64,000 bases of DNA from the NCBI GenBank assembly GCA_949317995.1, contig OX439050.1, forward strand, positions 46,315,777 through 46,379,776. The letters run 5' to 3'. Numbering within the stretch: the first letter of the stretch is position 1; each line of letters starts with the position of its first letter. This document shows positions 24,501 to 35,900 of this stretch, in pieces. This stretch comes from Acholoe squamosa (lineage: Eukaryota; Annelida; Polychaeta; Phyllodocida; Polynoidae). A program made the position numbers and the translations under genes. The notes under the pieces were generated by a model. The model was given only the letters and a program-made list of their open reading frames with translations. It was not told where the DNA came from and ran no database searches.

Positions 24501-26714
24501 CAGGTGTTGAGGGTGGCAGGTGTTTAAGGGAATTACCATTTGCTTAACCATTGCCCCTTATATAACTTACACCTCTACATGCGATGACAGCTGCCTGGAA
24601 TCATTATTGACATAAATATCCAAGGGTTTCGTTTTCTTTAGGGATAATTCCTTTAAGCTTCTTCTGAACTCTCCCCACCCCCAAGGCCAATGACTATGTG
24701 AACACAATTGAAGTGCCCCCTTCTGAGGCTTCTCTCAGGCAAATATCCTTAAATGATGCGACCTTCGCAAAATTCCGGGGGCAATTTATAGTTGTACAAA
24801 GGCTATGTAGATAAGCCTCCGGTAAGCCTTAGCCTTTGACCATGTTAATAATGACCATCCCCTCCCACTCCCCTTTTTTTCAATTTACAGATACGTTGCA
24901 CTGTAGGGTCTAGCCTCTCGGTAGAGAGGGTAGGCCTACCTCATTTACCAACCACCTTTAAGGCTGGGGAATTCTGTCTCTCTTACTCTGTTCCACCATA
25001 GTCTGAGAAGCCAAGAAAAGTTTAAAGGGGACTGCAGATGGTCGATTGGCTGATCCTGATAATCAGGAGTGTCTGCGTGGACGCCAATTGAGTCTGACAA
25101 TATCAAACATGTTTGATCTTCCTTACTGGATGGGCCACACTTTCACTAACTACCGATTCCAATCGGGTGGCCGCAGACGGGCCTGACTCGATCAGTAGTT
25201 AGGGAGAGTGGCGCCGATCGGATCGGGGACATCAAACATGTTTGATATTGTCAGACCCGATCGGACCTCTGCGCAGTATGCGGTCGGCTTAAGGGGACTG
25301 CAGATGGGCCCGTCTGATCCAGTTGGGCAATATCAAACATGTTTGATGTTCCCCATTGGATCGAAAGTTCCCTAATTACTGATCGGATTGGCCCGTCTGC
25401 AGTTGCCTTTAGTCTTTTAGTGGAGGAAGAGGATGCTCACACGGGCTCTCAGCTTTATAAACAGTGTAGTCTAGACTAGAGTCCAATCTTGTTGGGCCAA
25501 AGTTCCTGAGCTACCCCTCACAAGTTTGTAGGGGTTCCACTGCCGCAAATTACTTGCGTGGGGGGGGGGGGTGTAAAAATTTCAGACCCCTCCTGAGCCT
25601 GACTCCCTGAGGGTGGTGTAGCAAAAAACCCTGCACGCTACTAGATCTATAGCCTTATAGGGCAAAATTCTCTGCACCTTCGGCGCAGGGCCCAGGAGGG
25701 GGGGGGGACCAAAAACCCACCACCCCCCTGATGATAAATAATGACTACTCCCCTATCATAACCAGCAGCAGTGAATACCTGTGTCACTGCCAGGCTGTGA
25801 ATACACATCACCACTCCAGCACCGGAGCCGGTACTCTAGTACTACCGGTACTACTAGTTACCTCCTTCTATGAAACCTCTCCCGCTTCCGAAGGACGTGG
25901 ACCTAGAGTCTGTCTGTTTGTCTGCTTCTTTCACGCACTGACGTGACTTTTTCCACCTAACTCTGCCCCCAATTTATGTTACTTTTTCACTGTTTAATAG
26001 TCTATCCTCACTTTCTCCTCAGCTAAGTCAGTTTGAAATGGGTATGGTAATCTGACTCTTAGAGGAGTGTAATAAAAACATATTTTGTCAGGTGGATCTT
26101 TGGTTTAGTTCCAACCTCCACATCACCCTTTACGCTCATTGAGGCAGTCCCACCATGCATCATTATCGTGAATATGGCGTAACTGAGGGGTCGGCAAAAG
26201 CAAACTTTTCTGTGGCTGTGTTCGATCCATTTCCCTGAATTTCTTGCGAATTGTACTTGTGCGTCTCTTCACTAAGACTGACAGAGCACTCGCAAATATC
26301 AAATTATTTAGATTTCTGTGAATGTCGTCGCAGGTCGCTCAGATGTCGCATGAACGTTGTCGCAGCATCTGATCCACTGCTGGAATGTTTTCTGCGAGAA
26401 CACACGCATGAGTCCGATTCGCAACAAAAACGCGGCAGTGGATCCCCCACTTAGACGCCACGATCACAGCGCCGTAGGCGCTGGTACTAGACCTAAGACT
26501 AGTCTCTACTGCCAACACTGGCAACGCCACTGGCAACAGATGTTGTACCGGTTCGCTGCTTTCCTGAGAGAAAATGAATGAATACTGGCTCAAAATACTT
26601 ACAAATTGTTAGCAGGATCACCGTGATTGCGACCAGGAGTGCGATAACGGAGACATCTCCATTATTTATACCCTCCTGCATGAATTTAAGCACATCTTGA
26701 GCAATATCTTGCAT
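21522..26714 (-). CDS. SRPRB: Signal recognition particle receptor subunit beta
   Basis: Small GTPase anchored in the ER membrane that holds SRP receptor alpha for cotranslational targeting. Seven minus-strand exons: 26714-26603, 24239-24148, 23854-23786, 23509-23424, 23086-23027, 22264-22133, 21738-21522. Phases 1,0,0,2,2,2 are consistent, totalling 768 nt, 255 aa plus stop, near the usual ~270. One membrane anchor (VSVIALLVAITVILLTI) lies at residues 20-36. GTPase motifs in order: G1 GLCDAGKT, G2 region THTSIKENSG, G3 DLPGHE, G4 NKTD in LIACNKTDQ, G5 ECSARG. The C-terminus LNQLESWLERLA matches the family end. The start at 26714 (MQDIAQ) puts the anchor where the family has it; an in-frame ATG at 26750 would add 12 residues. 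An upstream acceptor-like TTTCAG near 26780 hints at a 5'UTR intron. Confidence 0.96.
22366..22556 (-). repeat. SINE copy in SRPRB intron 5
   Basis: Diverged minus-strand copy of the CACTCACTC-tailed family: plus strand GGGTGAGTGATAGTCGTTTA through GACCCTTTTAATATAGGC. In the gap between exons 22264 and 23027. Confidence 0.6.
25022..25412. mobile_element. Palindrome-bearing MITE cluster in SRPRB intron 1
   Basis: Two or three adjacent short elements. Ends of the type TTAAGGGGACTGCAGATGG and their complement (CCCGTCTGCAGTTGCCTTTA) are visible. The 16-bp perfect palindrome ATCAAACATGTTTGAT occurs at 25102, 25231 and 25332, in the middle of each unit. No coding capacity. Confidence 0.7.
25556..25756. 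mobile_element. Truncated copy of the G-tract element
   Basis: The right end (CCCCCTGATGATAAATAATGACTACTCCCC) matches the right end of 9825-10145 apart from a few substitutions. The left terminus is missing, starting in a G-run. In SRPRB intron 1. Confidence 0.65.
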
Positions 26715-26911
26715 CTTTGCCACCTGTGCCCATAAACAGCAAAGACCCATCGTGGAGGTGGAAGTAGTAAAGTGTTCACGCCTCCTGAAATTGAGAGGTA
26801 CAATAATTATTTTCATTTATTACCACTAGATGGCCGCACAAGTACCAGCGCACTGTTCGCGCCATCTGGGGACTTTTTATATAAACCGGAAGTTCGCATT
26901 AAATCCTAAAC
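26715..26911. promoter_or_regulatory. Divergent promoter between SRPRB and the ClC channel
   Basis: The two start codons are 197 bp apart on opposite strands. The region contains a CCGGAAGT ETS site at 26886-26893, directly after a TTTATATAAA stretch and 18 bp before the ClC ATG. That spacing implies a very short ClC 5'UTR or a start site inside this segment. A bidirectional promoter is the simplest reading. Confidence 0.6.
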
Positions 26912-29900
26912 ATGGCGGAGGCTAAAGTAAAAGGGGCACGGGCCGTGCCTAAAAGTGTGGACTATGTTGAAACTTTGGTGAGTAAATTGTCCATCTACCT
27001 GACAATTAGTAGATAGTGTTCGAGTAAAACTTCAAACTTTGTTGTATGATCAATGTCAGTCGAGACCAGAGCCATTTGCCTTTTGCCAGGGTCACCTCAC
27101 TCTGGCCCTCTCAACTTCAAGTCAAGGCATCCTCAACCCCCGGGGGGGGCACTTCCATTTTTTTTGATACAGGTGTGTGGCTGAACCCATGACAACCCTT
27201 ACCCTTGCTAGGGCACTCATTCGCGGGTTTTTTCTTTGAAAGCCTACCCTTGCTAGGGCACTTTTGACTCAATAATCCTAGATTTGTTTCAAAATGTCTT
27301 AAATTTACACTGATTGGGGAGAAAATTGAATTTGGTTAATGCTATTTTCATGAAAACTGCGTATGTCCAAGTCAAGAAAATTTCGAAATTTCCCACGTAA
27401 ATGAGGGTACTTTGCTGAAAGTTGACCCTTGCTAGGGACATTTTGCTGAAAAGTAGACTCTTGCTAGGGACATTTGTGGCTGAAAAAGGAGGCTTGCTAG
27501 GGACTTTTCCTTGAAAAAGTACCCTTGTCAGCCGTACATCTGTGTATAACTTACATAGAGAGTGCCCCCCCCCCCGGGCCTCAACCACTTGACGAGCACC
27601 TGCTCAGCCTGATCAATGCTGAGTGTATTATATTAAAGCTGTACAACTTTTACCCCAAATCTGTGTCAAGAATGAGTTATGTATCACTTGATCAAATTTT
27701 CAATGAGAGTAAAATTGTGCCCAGCCCAATAATTTTGATTTACAAAAAATCAAATCAACAGATAAAATAAAAACATTGAAATTTGTACTGTAGTGTAGAC
27801 TGAATAAAGCCTTATATAGGGTATAAGCCTATAAGGTTTCAAAATGTATTTATTTTGTGTAGTATTAGCTTAAGAAAAAAAATACCCATATGCATGCATG
27901 GTCTTGAATAATTAATGCCTATTAGCCCGGGGGCACTCTCTATGTATTAAAGGTATACACATATGTGCGGCTGGCAAGGGTACTTTTTCAAGGAAAAGTC
28001 CCTAGCAAGCCTCCTGTTTCAGCCACAAATGTCCCTAGCAAGCCTCCTGTTTCAGCCACAAATGTCCCTAGCAAGGGTCAACTTTCAGCAAAATGCCCTG
28101 ATTAAGTGGGAAATATCGAAATTTTCATTGGGATCAGCACAGTTTTCATAAAAATAGCATGAATCAAATTCAATCTTCTCCCCAATCAGTGTAAATTTAA
28201 GACATTTTGAAATAAATCTAGGCTTATTGAGGCAAAAGTGCCCTAGAAAGGGTAGGCTTTCAAAGAAAAACCCCGCGAATGGGTGCCCTAGCAAAGGTAA
28301 GGGTTGTCGTGGGTTCAGCCACACACCCGTATCAAAAAAAATTGAAGTGCCCCCCCCCCCGGCCTATTAGGCTATACCGGTACCGGGTAGATGGATCTTA
28401 TTATAATCACTCCTCTGCAGATGCCCGGGGAGGATACCCCTTTCTGAATGGCTTCTCACATATTTTTCTCTGTTCAGTTGTCATGGATTTTAGCATAGAT
28501 TGTTGACTGTACTCCTTTCTGTCCCATAGATGTATGGCCGCTACCAGAAGGACCTAGGAGAGTTCGCCCGGAAAGAGGCAGCACGCATAAAGGCCATACA
28601 GGAAAAACGCAGAAAGAAGCATCCATTTAAACAATATGAGCCAACTTGGTGTGATCCAGTCAAAAGTGAGTTCAGAATAGTTCAGACCTTCACAATATCA
28701 CAGGGACCAGCGCGGCCCTTATCAGCCTTATCTCCCGTGGGGCATAGATAAAGAGTCCCCCTAGAAGGTTTTAATTAGATTAGATAGGAAATGTACCAGA
28801 GAAAAGTGTTAAAACCCTTATCAGAAAAGATCTAGACATCATACAGCAAAATGCATTAAAATCTGAAAGATATTAAAGATTTGCATCATACACTCGATGC
28901 ATTATTTTCTAATCCCAATATCAGAAAAGAAAACAGCAAATAGGTGATCAGAAAGTGTCTTATTAAAGATCCAGGAGGCAGAATTTGTCTTTGCCAAGCA
29001 TCACAAATTGTCCATATCGCCCCTTCCTGACTGCATATGGTGAGGATGAAATTTGGCATAACTAGGTTCTCTCAAAGAAAGATTGAATAAAGAATTATCT
29101 AAATACTGAATAGTTTCCATCTGGTTTCCCACTTCCTAGTAGACATGAAATAAACACAGTATATATCATTTATAATGTTGCCGATGTCGGTTTGTGTTGC
29201 AGGAAGGTGTTCGTGGATACGGTATCTCATAGCGTCAAAGATAGGAGAAGACTGGCTCTTCTTGACCCTCTTGGGTGTTGTAATGGCACTTCTAAGTTTT
29301 GCCATGGACTATGCTATCGACAAATGTCAAGAAGGTGTGTGAGACTGACAAGTAAAGGCAGTTACAATTCTCTCATTGATATTTTGTAAATAGATAAGGA
29401 CAATGAAGACTTTTGGTATAGTGACAGTTTGTGGCATTCCAGGACCATAATTATTTTGCACACATTTTAAAGAAAATAGCCCAAGAACTCACAATACTCT
29501 AGAAAAGTAACATTCTGTAAACCATGTAGGATAATTCTGAAGCATTACTCACCAATTTTTTCAGCATACAAGTGGTTGTATGCAGAACTCCACGGTCTGC
29601 CAGCGCTGCAGTTCATCGCCTGGATTGCATTTCCACTCGTCTTTATCTCCTTTTCAACTGGATTTGTGCACATTGTGGGACCAAATGCCATTGGTAAGGT
29701 CAATTTATCATGTTAAATCGTGATTCCTATTAGAATACTGTAAAAAATATTTCAATGTGTGCTAGCATATATCAAATGACATGTATATTTGTATATGGGT
29801 TGTCATCTTTGAAGAAATCGCCAGGAACAATAGAATATAACATATTTGATTAGGATAAATATCTCATGTGTTGAGGCACCCATTGCACTATAAGAATCTT

Positions 29901-32900
29901 CTCTAAATTCTGAATTATACAGGCTCGGGCATCCCCGAGATGAAGACGATCCTACGCGGAGTCATTCTCAAAGAGTACCTGACATTCAGAACCCTCATCT
30001 CTAAGATGGTTGGACTCTGTACCTCACTGGGCAGCGGGCTGCTCATTGGCAAAGAGGTGGGTTACATAATTTGAGAGAGCGAAAGTACTTCAAATATTTA
30101 GAAATATCTTGGTAATGAAAGATAATGGTGGTGAAGCCAAATAAAGTTACCTATGAATAAAGGAAAGGAAATATAAATGGGATTACCAGGTACTTGGCAA
30201 TAACAAGAGAGCATGAAAATACTTTGATAGGTATTAGGATGTAAGTCTTCAGGATTTATCATGATTTCCTGATTTCTGGAAATTTTGAATGACATGTATT
30301 TTCTTTATACAAGTGTTAAGAGGGCTGTTTGGAAAAAAAATAAAAGGCCTTTTATATCAAGTAAATGTATGGCTTCCTGATTTTTGCCCATGCCTGACTT
30401 ACATCCCTGTAGGACCATGATTTCAAAATGTTCATAATCATATCCGAAAAGATTTTCAATAAGAATTTTTCCTGAAGAAGGCCTTAACCGGCCGAAATGT
30501 CGACCAAATTGAGTTTGCTGGAAGTGTCATATTCGGTGTAGAGGGGTTAGGAATTCTTTATTTCTTTATAATTTTTTTTTTCAATAAGATGTTGGTAGTT
30601 TTATACCACTACCAGTATTCATTGTGACTCTGAGGACAATGTTATACATTGTATCTGCAGGGTCCATTTGTACATGTGGCCAGTATCACAGCAACATTAT
30701 TAGGAAAACTCATCACTTCATTCCACGGCATCTATGAGGTAGGTATCCTTGTTTCTGTTCCATGAATTGATGGTATTTTCCCCTTCAGTACCCATTAGAA
30801 GGGTGAGGTTTACTGCGTCATGACTTAACATAAAATGGCTACCGTAAACTCCCGCGTATAAGACGCGTCCTCTACGCCAAACAAAATGCTGGGGAGTCTT
30901 ATAGGATTTTCTGAAGTTCAGGGTGCGTCTTATACGAGGGGTAATTTTACTATAGAACAGTACTAATCTTACAAATATCAGCATTAAAATGTGCGTCTTA
31001 TACGCGAAAATGCATGTGCTGAGTTTGGGGTGCGTCTTATACGCGCAGCGCGTCTTCTACGCGGGAGATTACGGTAATATCCTAACAGAAGTTATGTTGT
31101 AGCATTATCATGGATACAACTGGCTAGAGCTTTGCGATCTAATACAGCTTTAGTAGATAAAGAAGGGAAATACGATAAATGTTGAATTAAATGTTTATTG
31201 TGTCATCAAAGAAAAAATAATCTCTAATATCCGTGCAATGGGAATTGACAAAGATTGTTGAGGGGACGATAAAAGTTTTGATGATAAATACAACATTTTA
31301 AATGGCATTCGCATAATTTCTGACGTAGCTTCCACAGAAAGAGGAGGTAAGTGATATTAGAAATGGTTTATTTTCATTTTGCTCTTTGTCATCTTATCTG
31401 TCTTGTGTGTTTCTTTCTTTCAAAACCTTTTACTTTTGTAAATGTGTGAGCAATCACATTAAGGCTAGATGGTGAACACCAACAATAGTAGGCCAAAATA
31501 AATATTTTCAAATGGTGAAAAAATTTAAATTTTGCTAAAATATAAGAGTAGAAGGTTGTGAAATGTCTCAGTTATCGGTTCCACCTTGCTGTGTCAGTTC
31601 ACTTACCATTTCTGCAGTTTTTTGTTCTTGCCTTTTTCCCCTTTTTTCTCACACGACTGAGTTCAGAATTCATTTAATTTTGACACTGTTGAATGATTTG
31701 TGCACGGCACGTACACAATGAGTTGTCTTTGCTGTTTGTTTCTACAAACATCGCACTGGTTGATATACACATGTACCTTAGTATGAAAAAGAGCCATCTT
31801 TGAATAATGCTTTGCAGATTTACCCATTTATGGGTTTACAAGGGCGAAAAGAAGAAGGTGAAGACGAAGAGTTTATTATTGATGGTGACAGACTGCTCAT
31901 AGAGAGTGGACATAGACAACAGGAAAGACAGGTGCTAGTAGAATTAGACACTGTGCCAACAATGAGATACAATACAAATGTACAATGGGTGACTGACCGT
32001 AGGGGTGACGAGTTATGGACTACGCGCACTACTGCCTGTTCGCCCTAGATCATTCGCTCTACTCCTGAAACTTAGACAAAGTCTGTAATTTTATATATTG
32101 TTTGGGTCTAAAGCGAACCCTTAACTTCAACTGCTGTGATAATGGAATTTAATTTTAATAATTGAGAACCATGATTTATCAAAAAAAAAATAGTGCGAAT
32201 AGTCCAGGGTTTAGAGTGAATGTGTATGTAGGGCGAATAGGTTTTAGAGCGCATCAACCATCTTCCGGGGTGACACTGGTGGAATGGGTATTTGGATTCC
32301 TCAGAGGAATAATTGTTGACCGTAAAACCTTGTGTTAAAGCTGCACTATAAGCCATGCAAGACTTTGTCGATTTTCTATGACTTTTAAGCCATATCTTGG
32401 GCTTGTTTTTCACCATTTTATTTCAAATTTGATGTGATGTCACATGCAGGCCAAAGTGGCCAGCGTCTTTTAGACAGGCCATATCAACTTAAAAAATTTG
32501 AATTATAGATTGAAAATAAAATTGAGCATTCTTTTTTTCTATTCGGCTGATTTGAAAAACTCTTTCACCATTATGAAGTTGAGATGATGGCAGGCCATTC
32601 TTGCCTGCATCCAAAGGTCCCACATCGGCCATTACGATTTTCTGCCTGCAAAAGCCGGCGTGTCGGCGTCATTTCGCCAACACTGCTACTATATCATGAT
32701 TTCAGACTGAATTCATTAGTCACATTTCAGGTCTTTGTCATGTATAAGCTGCAGCTAACACTCAGGGTTTTAAGGTAATATCTGTTTTAATGCCGAGTAA
32801 TATTGTAAACCTCTCATGTATGAAACTCTCACTAACATTAGGCATGTCTGTAGAAAGAATTAACTTTTTTTTCTGTGTTTCTGTATTTTGTGTGTGTTTG

Positions 32901-35900
32901 TGTGTTTTCTTCTTCCGAGGAACAAATTGACTAGACATTTCAATATTAAGTCCAAGCACATGGGTTACAGCAGTTGCCAGAAACCTCTGCAGTCTGGCAA
33001 ACCACCTTGAATAACGGATAGGACAACATATTATATAAAGGGACAGATTGATTTCACTGTGACCTATTATATTCACAAGTCCAGCCAATAAGCCATGTTG
33101 AATTGTGCATACTGTCGTTTGTATCCCGACTTATTTACAACTATGGGGGAAAACTGTACTCTAATGCACTGCGTTGGATAAACGACAGTCAACAGATTTG
33201 TTTTTAATCAAAAATAAATCTGTTGACTGCATGTGTTGCTGCTGTGGATTATCAATCTGTAGAATCTGCTATGACTCTTATGATGTAGCCTATTAACATC
33301 TAGACTAGTGTCATATGTGATAACTTTGTGTTCTCTTGTTCATTTTTTTTTTGCCATGGTTATTTTCAACAGGGACTACTAGAGGTAAATTTATATCAGC
33401 CAACGCCATTTTACGTCCTTTGATTTGTGAAGGGCCTCTTTTGATCAGATAGTTATACTGAGCGATTCTAGGTGTAATTGAGGATGCTTAGCTTCAGAGT
33501 AAGTGCATAGCGTTTAGGCCACCGCTGCTTGTGAATTACCATGAAATATAGCATAGCTTACCAATCACCTATACACAGGTGGACCTATAAGATTAGAAGG
33601 TGTTGAGGGGAAAAGTTTCAGGAAATCAATGATGAAGATTGGCAAAGTTTGCCCAAATAATTTATCCAAAACTTAAGATACCAAATTTGAATTCCACTTC
33701 AAATGATTCGCATAGACACGATAAAACACGTGCATGGCCTTAGACTTAGTCAATGTTATTGCTTCAGATCGCTTACCAATGATGTGATAGTCGATTAAGG
33801 TTGACCGAGCCATGAGTGCAGCCTTGGTGAAATACTCGACAGCGCTGCAGTCTTGTATTAAGAACAAGAAATGCGGTTGTGACCGCGTAAAAAAGCGCCT
33901 CCTGCCATTAATGTCGGTATACCAATGTTTGATGACATGTCTCATAACAGCAGACATAAAGAAGATTTCACAATTATCAATTTCTCTATTCAGTAATTTT
34001 GTATTGTGAGACCTCATCACATGGGGCAAATGCAATCATCATAGCGCACTCCCGTACCGCTTCGCGGTACCGCCGCTACGCGGCGTGGGAGGCGCTAAAA
34101 AAAGACCCTTGTAATGTAGCATACCGGTATATCAATGTTCTCAAAGTGTTAGCAGAGCGTTTCTTAAGCACACAGATCAAATTCTGTGGCCTTATGTTGA
34201 TACTTTTATATAAGCTATCTAGTAAACATGTCAAAATTGGATATTTTTTTCCTGTAGAAGTAAATTGGCGTTGGTACATTATATATGTATAAAGGAAGCT
34301 ATTATGTTACCTGTGGGCCTTGCATGGTGAATTGTCTTAAGTGATATTTACTTTGATAAGTGTGCCTGGTTCTTTTACCATCTTTTTTCTTTTTACATAT
34401 CATGCATTATCGGTCCATGGTGAATGGCATTTCTTATAATGGGTAATCCTTAGATCATTATGAACCGACCTGTTAATGGCGCCTTAGATCATTATGAACT
34501 GGCCTGTTAATGGCGGTATAGTGCCTTCAGGGTCCATATGTTGCTAGTCGACATGATGCACTAATGTTGCACTGGTGAGTAACTCGCCACTGTATGGGTG
34601 CATCATGCCAACCCATCAATGGTGCATTAGGTATTGAGAGTCGTTAAGATTCTGGCGCTGCATTCATGTATCATGCCAACAGAATGGATAAACTTGTTTT
34701 CCATTAAAGTGCATTTAACAGGGATGAAAGTCTTCAGGGAATTCCCTGATTTCAGGGATTTTGAATTTCCAGGGCCCTATACATTCACATAGAAACCCAG
34801 GTTTTTGGGGCTAATATTGGACCATTTCAGGGATTTTCATGCTCTGTGACTTTCATTCCTGATTTAAGGTTTAAATATTTCTAAAGTTATAGACCCGCAA
34901 GGCATTTGCCCTCAATGGTTCAGTTGAATCTTTATATCTATTCCCTATAGGACATGCATAACCCTTTAAGTATTGCATATAATATTAATGTACTTAAACC
35001 TTTGGTCGTCCAGATGCATGAACACAGCACTGGCTGTGTTCAAGAATCATACCAAACCTTTGGAGCTTAAATACAGTTCCGATGGATTGGCATGACATGA
35101 AATACAGAGCCGACAAGTTAGTTCGCATTTATGTATTGTGACGACCAAGAATTATGAGAATGGAAGCATCAAGGGGCCTTAAAAGAGACAGGAGAATGTT
35201 ATATTGAATTTTCTAAATTCCTTTGCGTGCCTCTGAAACGTTAACATGCCACAATTGTTTCATCGAATTGTTACCTTTTGACACAAGCACTAGATTAAGG
35301 CTTTCTGAATGTTGCTCTTAGAATGTTTGATTTTCTCCCCTTCAGAATATCAGACTTCAAAGTTTCGAAAAATCCAAAGCGAACAGGAAGTCCGATGTGA
35401 TTATAGATTCTCATCCGGGTCGAGATATTCCGACAAAGAAACCCACACAAACGAGCAAAATTCCAAGACTTGGAAAGAGAAAACAAAGTTCTCGCAAATA
35501 TTCTGAGGAATCTTACTCGGCGAACCTGGTATCTTCATGAGTTAAATTCTCACCAAATCTGTCACCAATTTTCAAATGAATTTTGTATTTCTGACATTTC
35601 ACGACACCGATTTCTTAAATTACACCACTATTTATTTCATATTTATCATGTTAAATTGCACATTTGCTGACCCATGTTAATGCATTATGCGCTTTGACAC
35701 ATTGTTTAGAGCATGTGGTGTTAAATGATGGCACATATCATATGACGAACACCGACTCATGTATATCTGAATCGAGGACCTACGTCTGCCGAAGTTAGCA
35801 CTGTGGTGGACGTAGCAGATTCAGAGCTTAAAATTCCATTAAGTTCATAGAGCAGCATAAGGTCTATGATTGAAAGAACATTTACCAATACTATCGCTTA

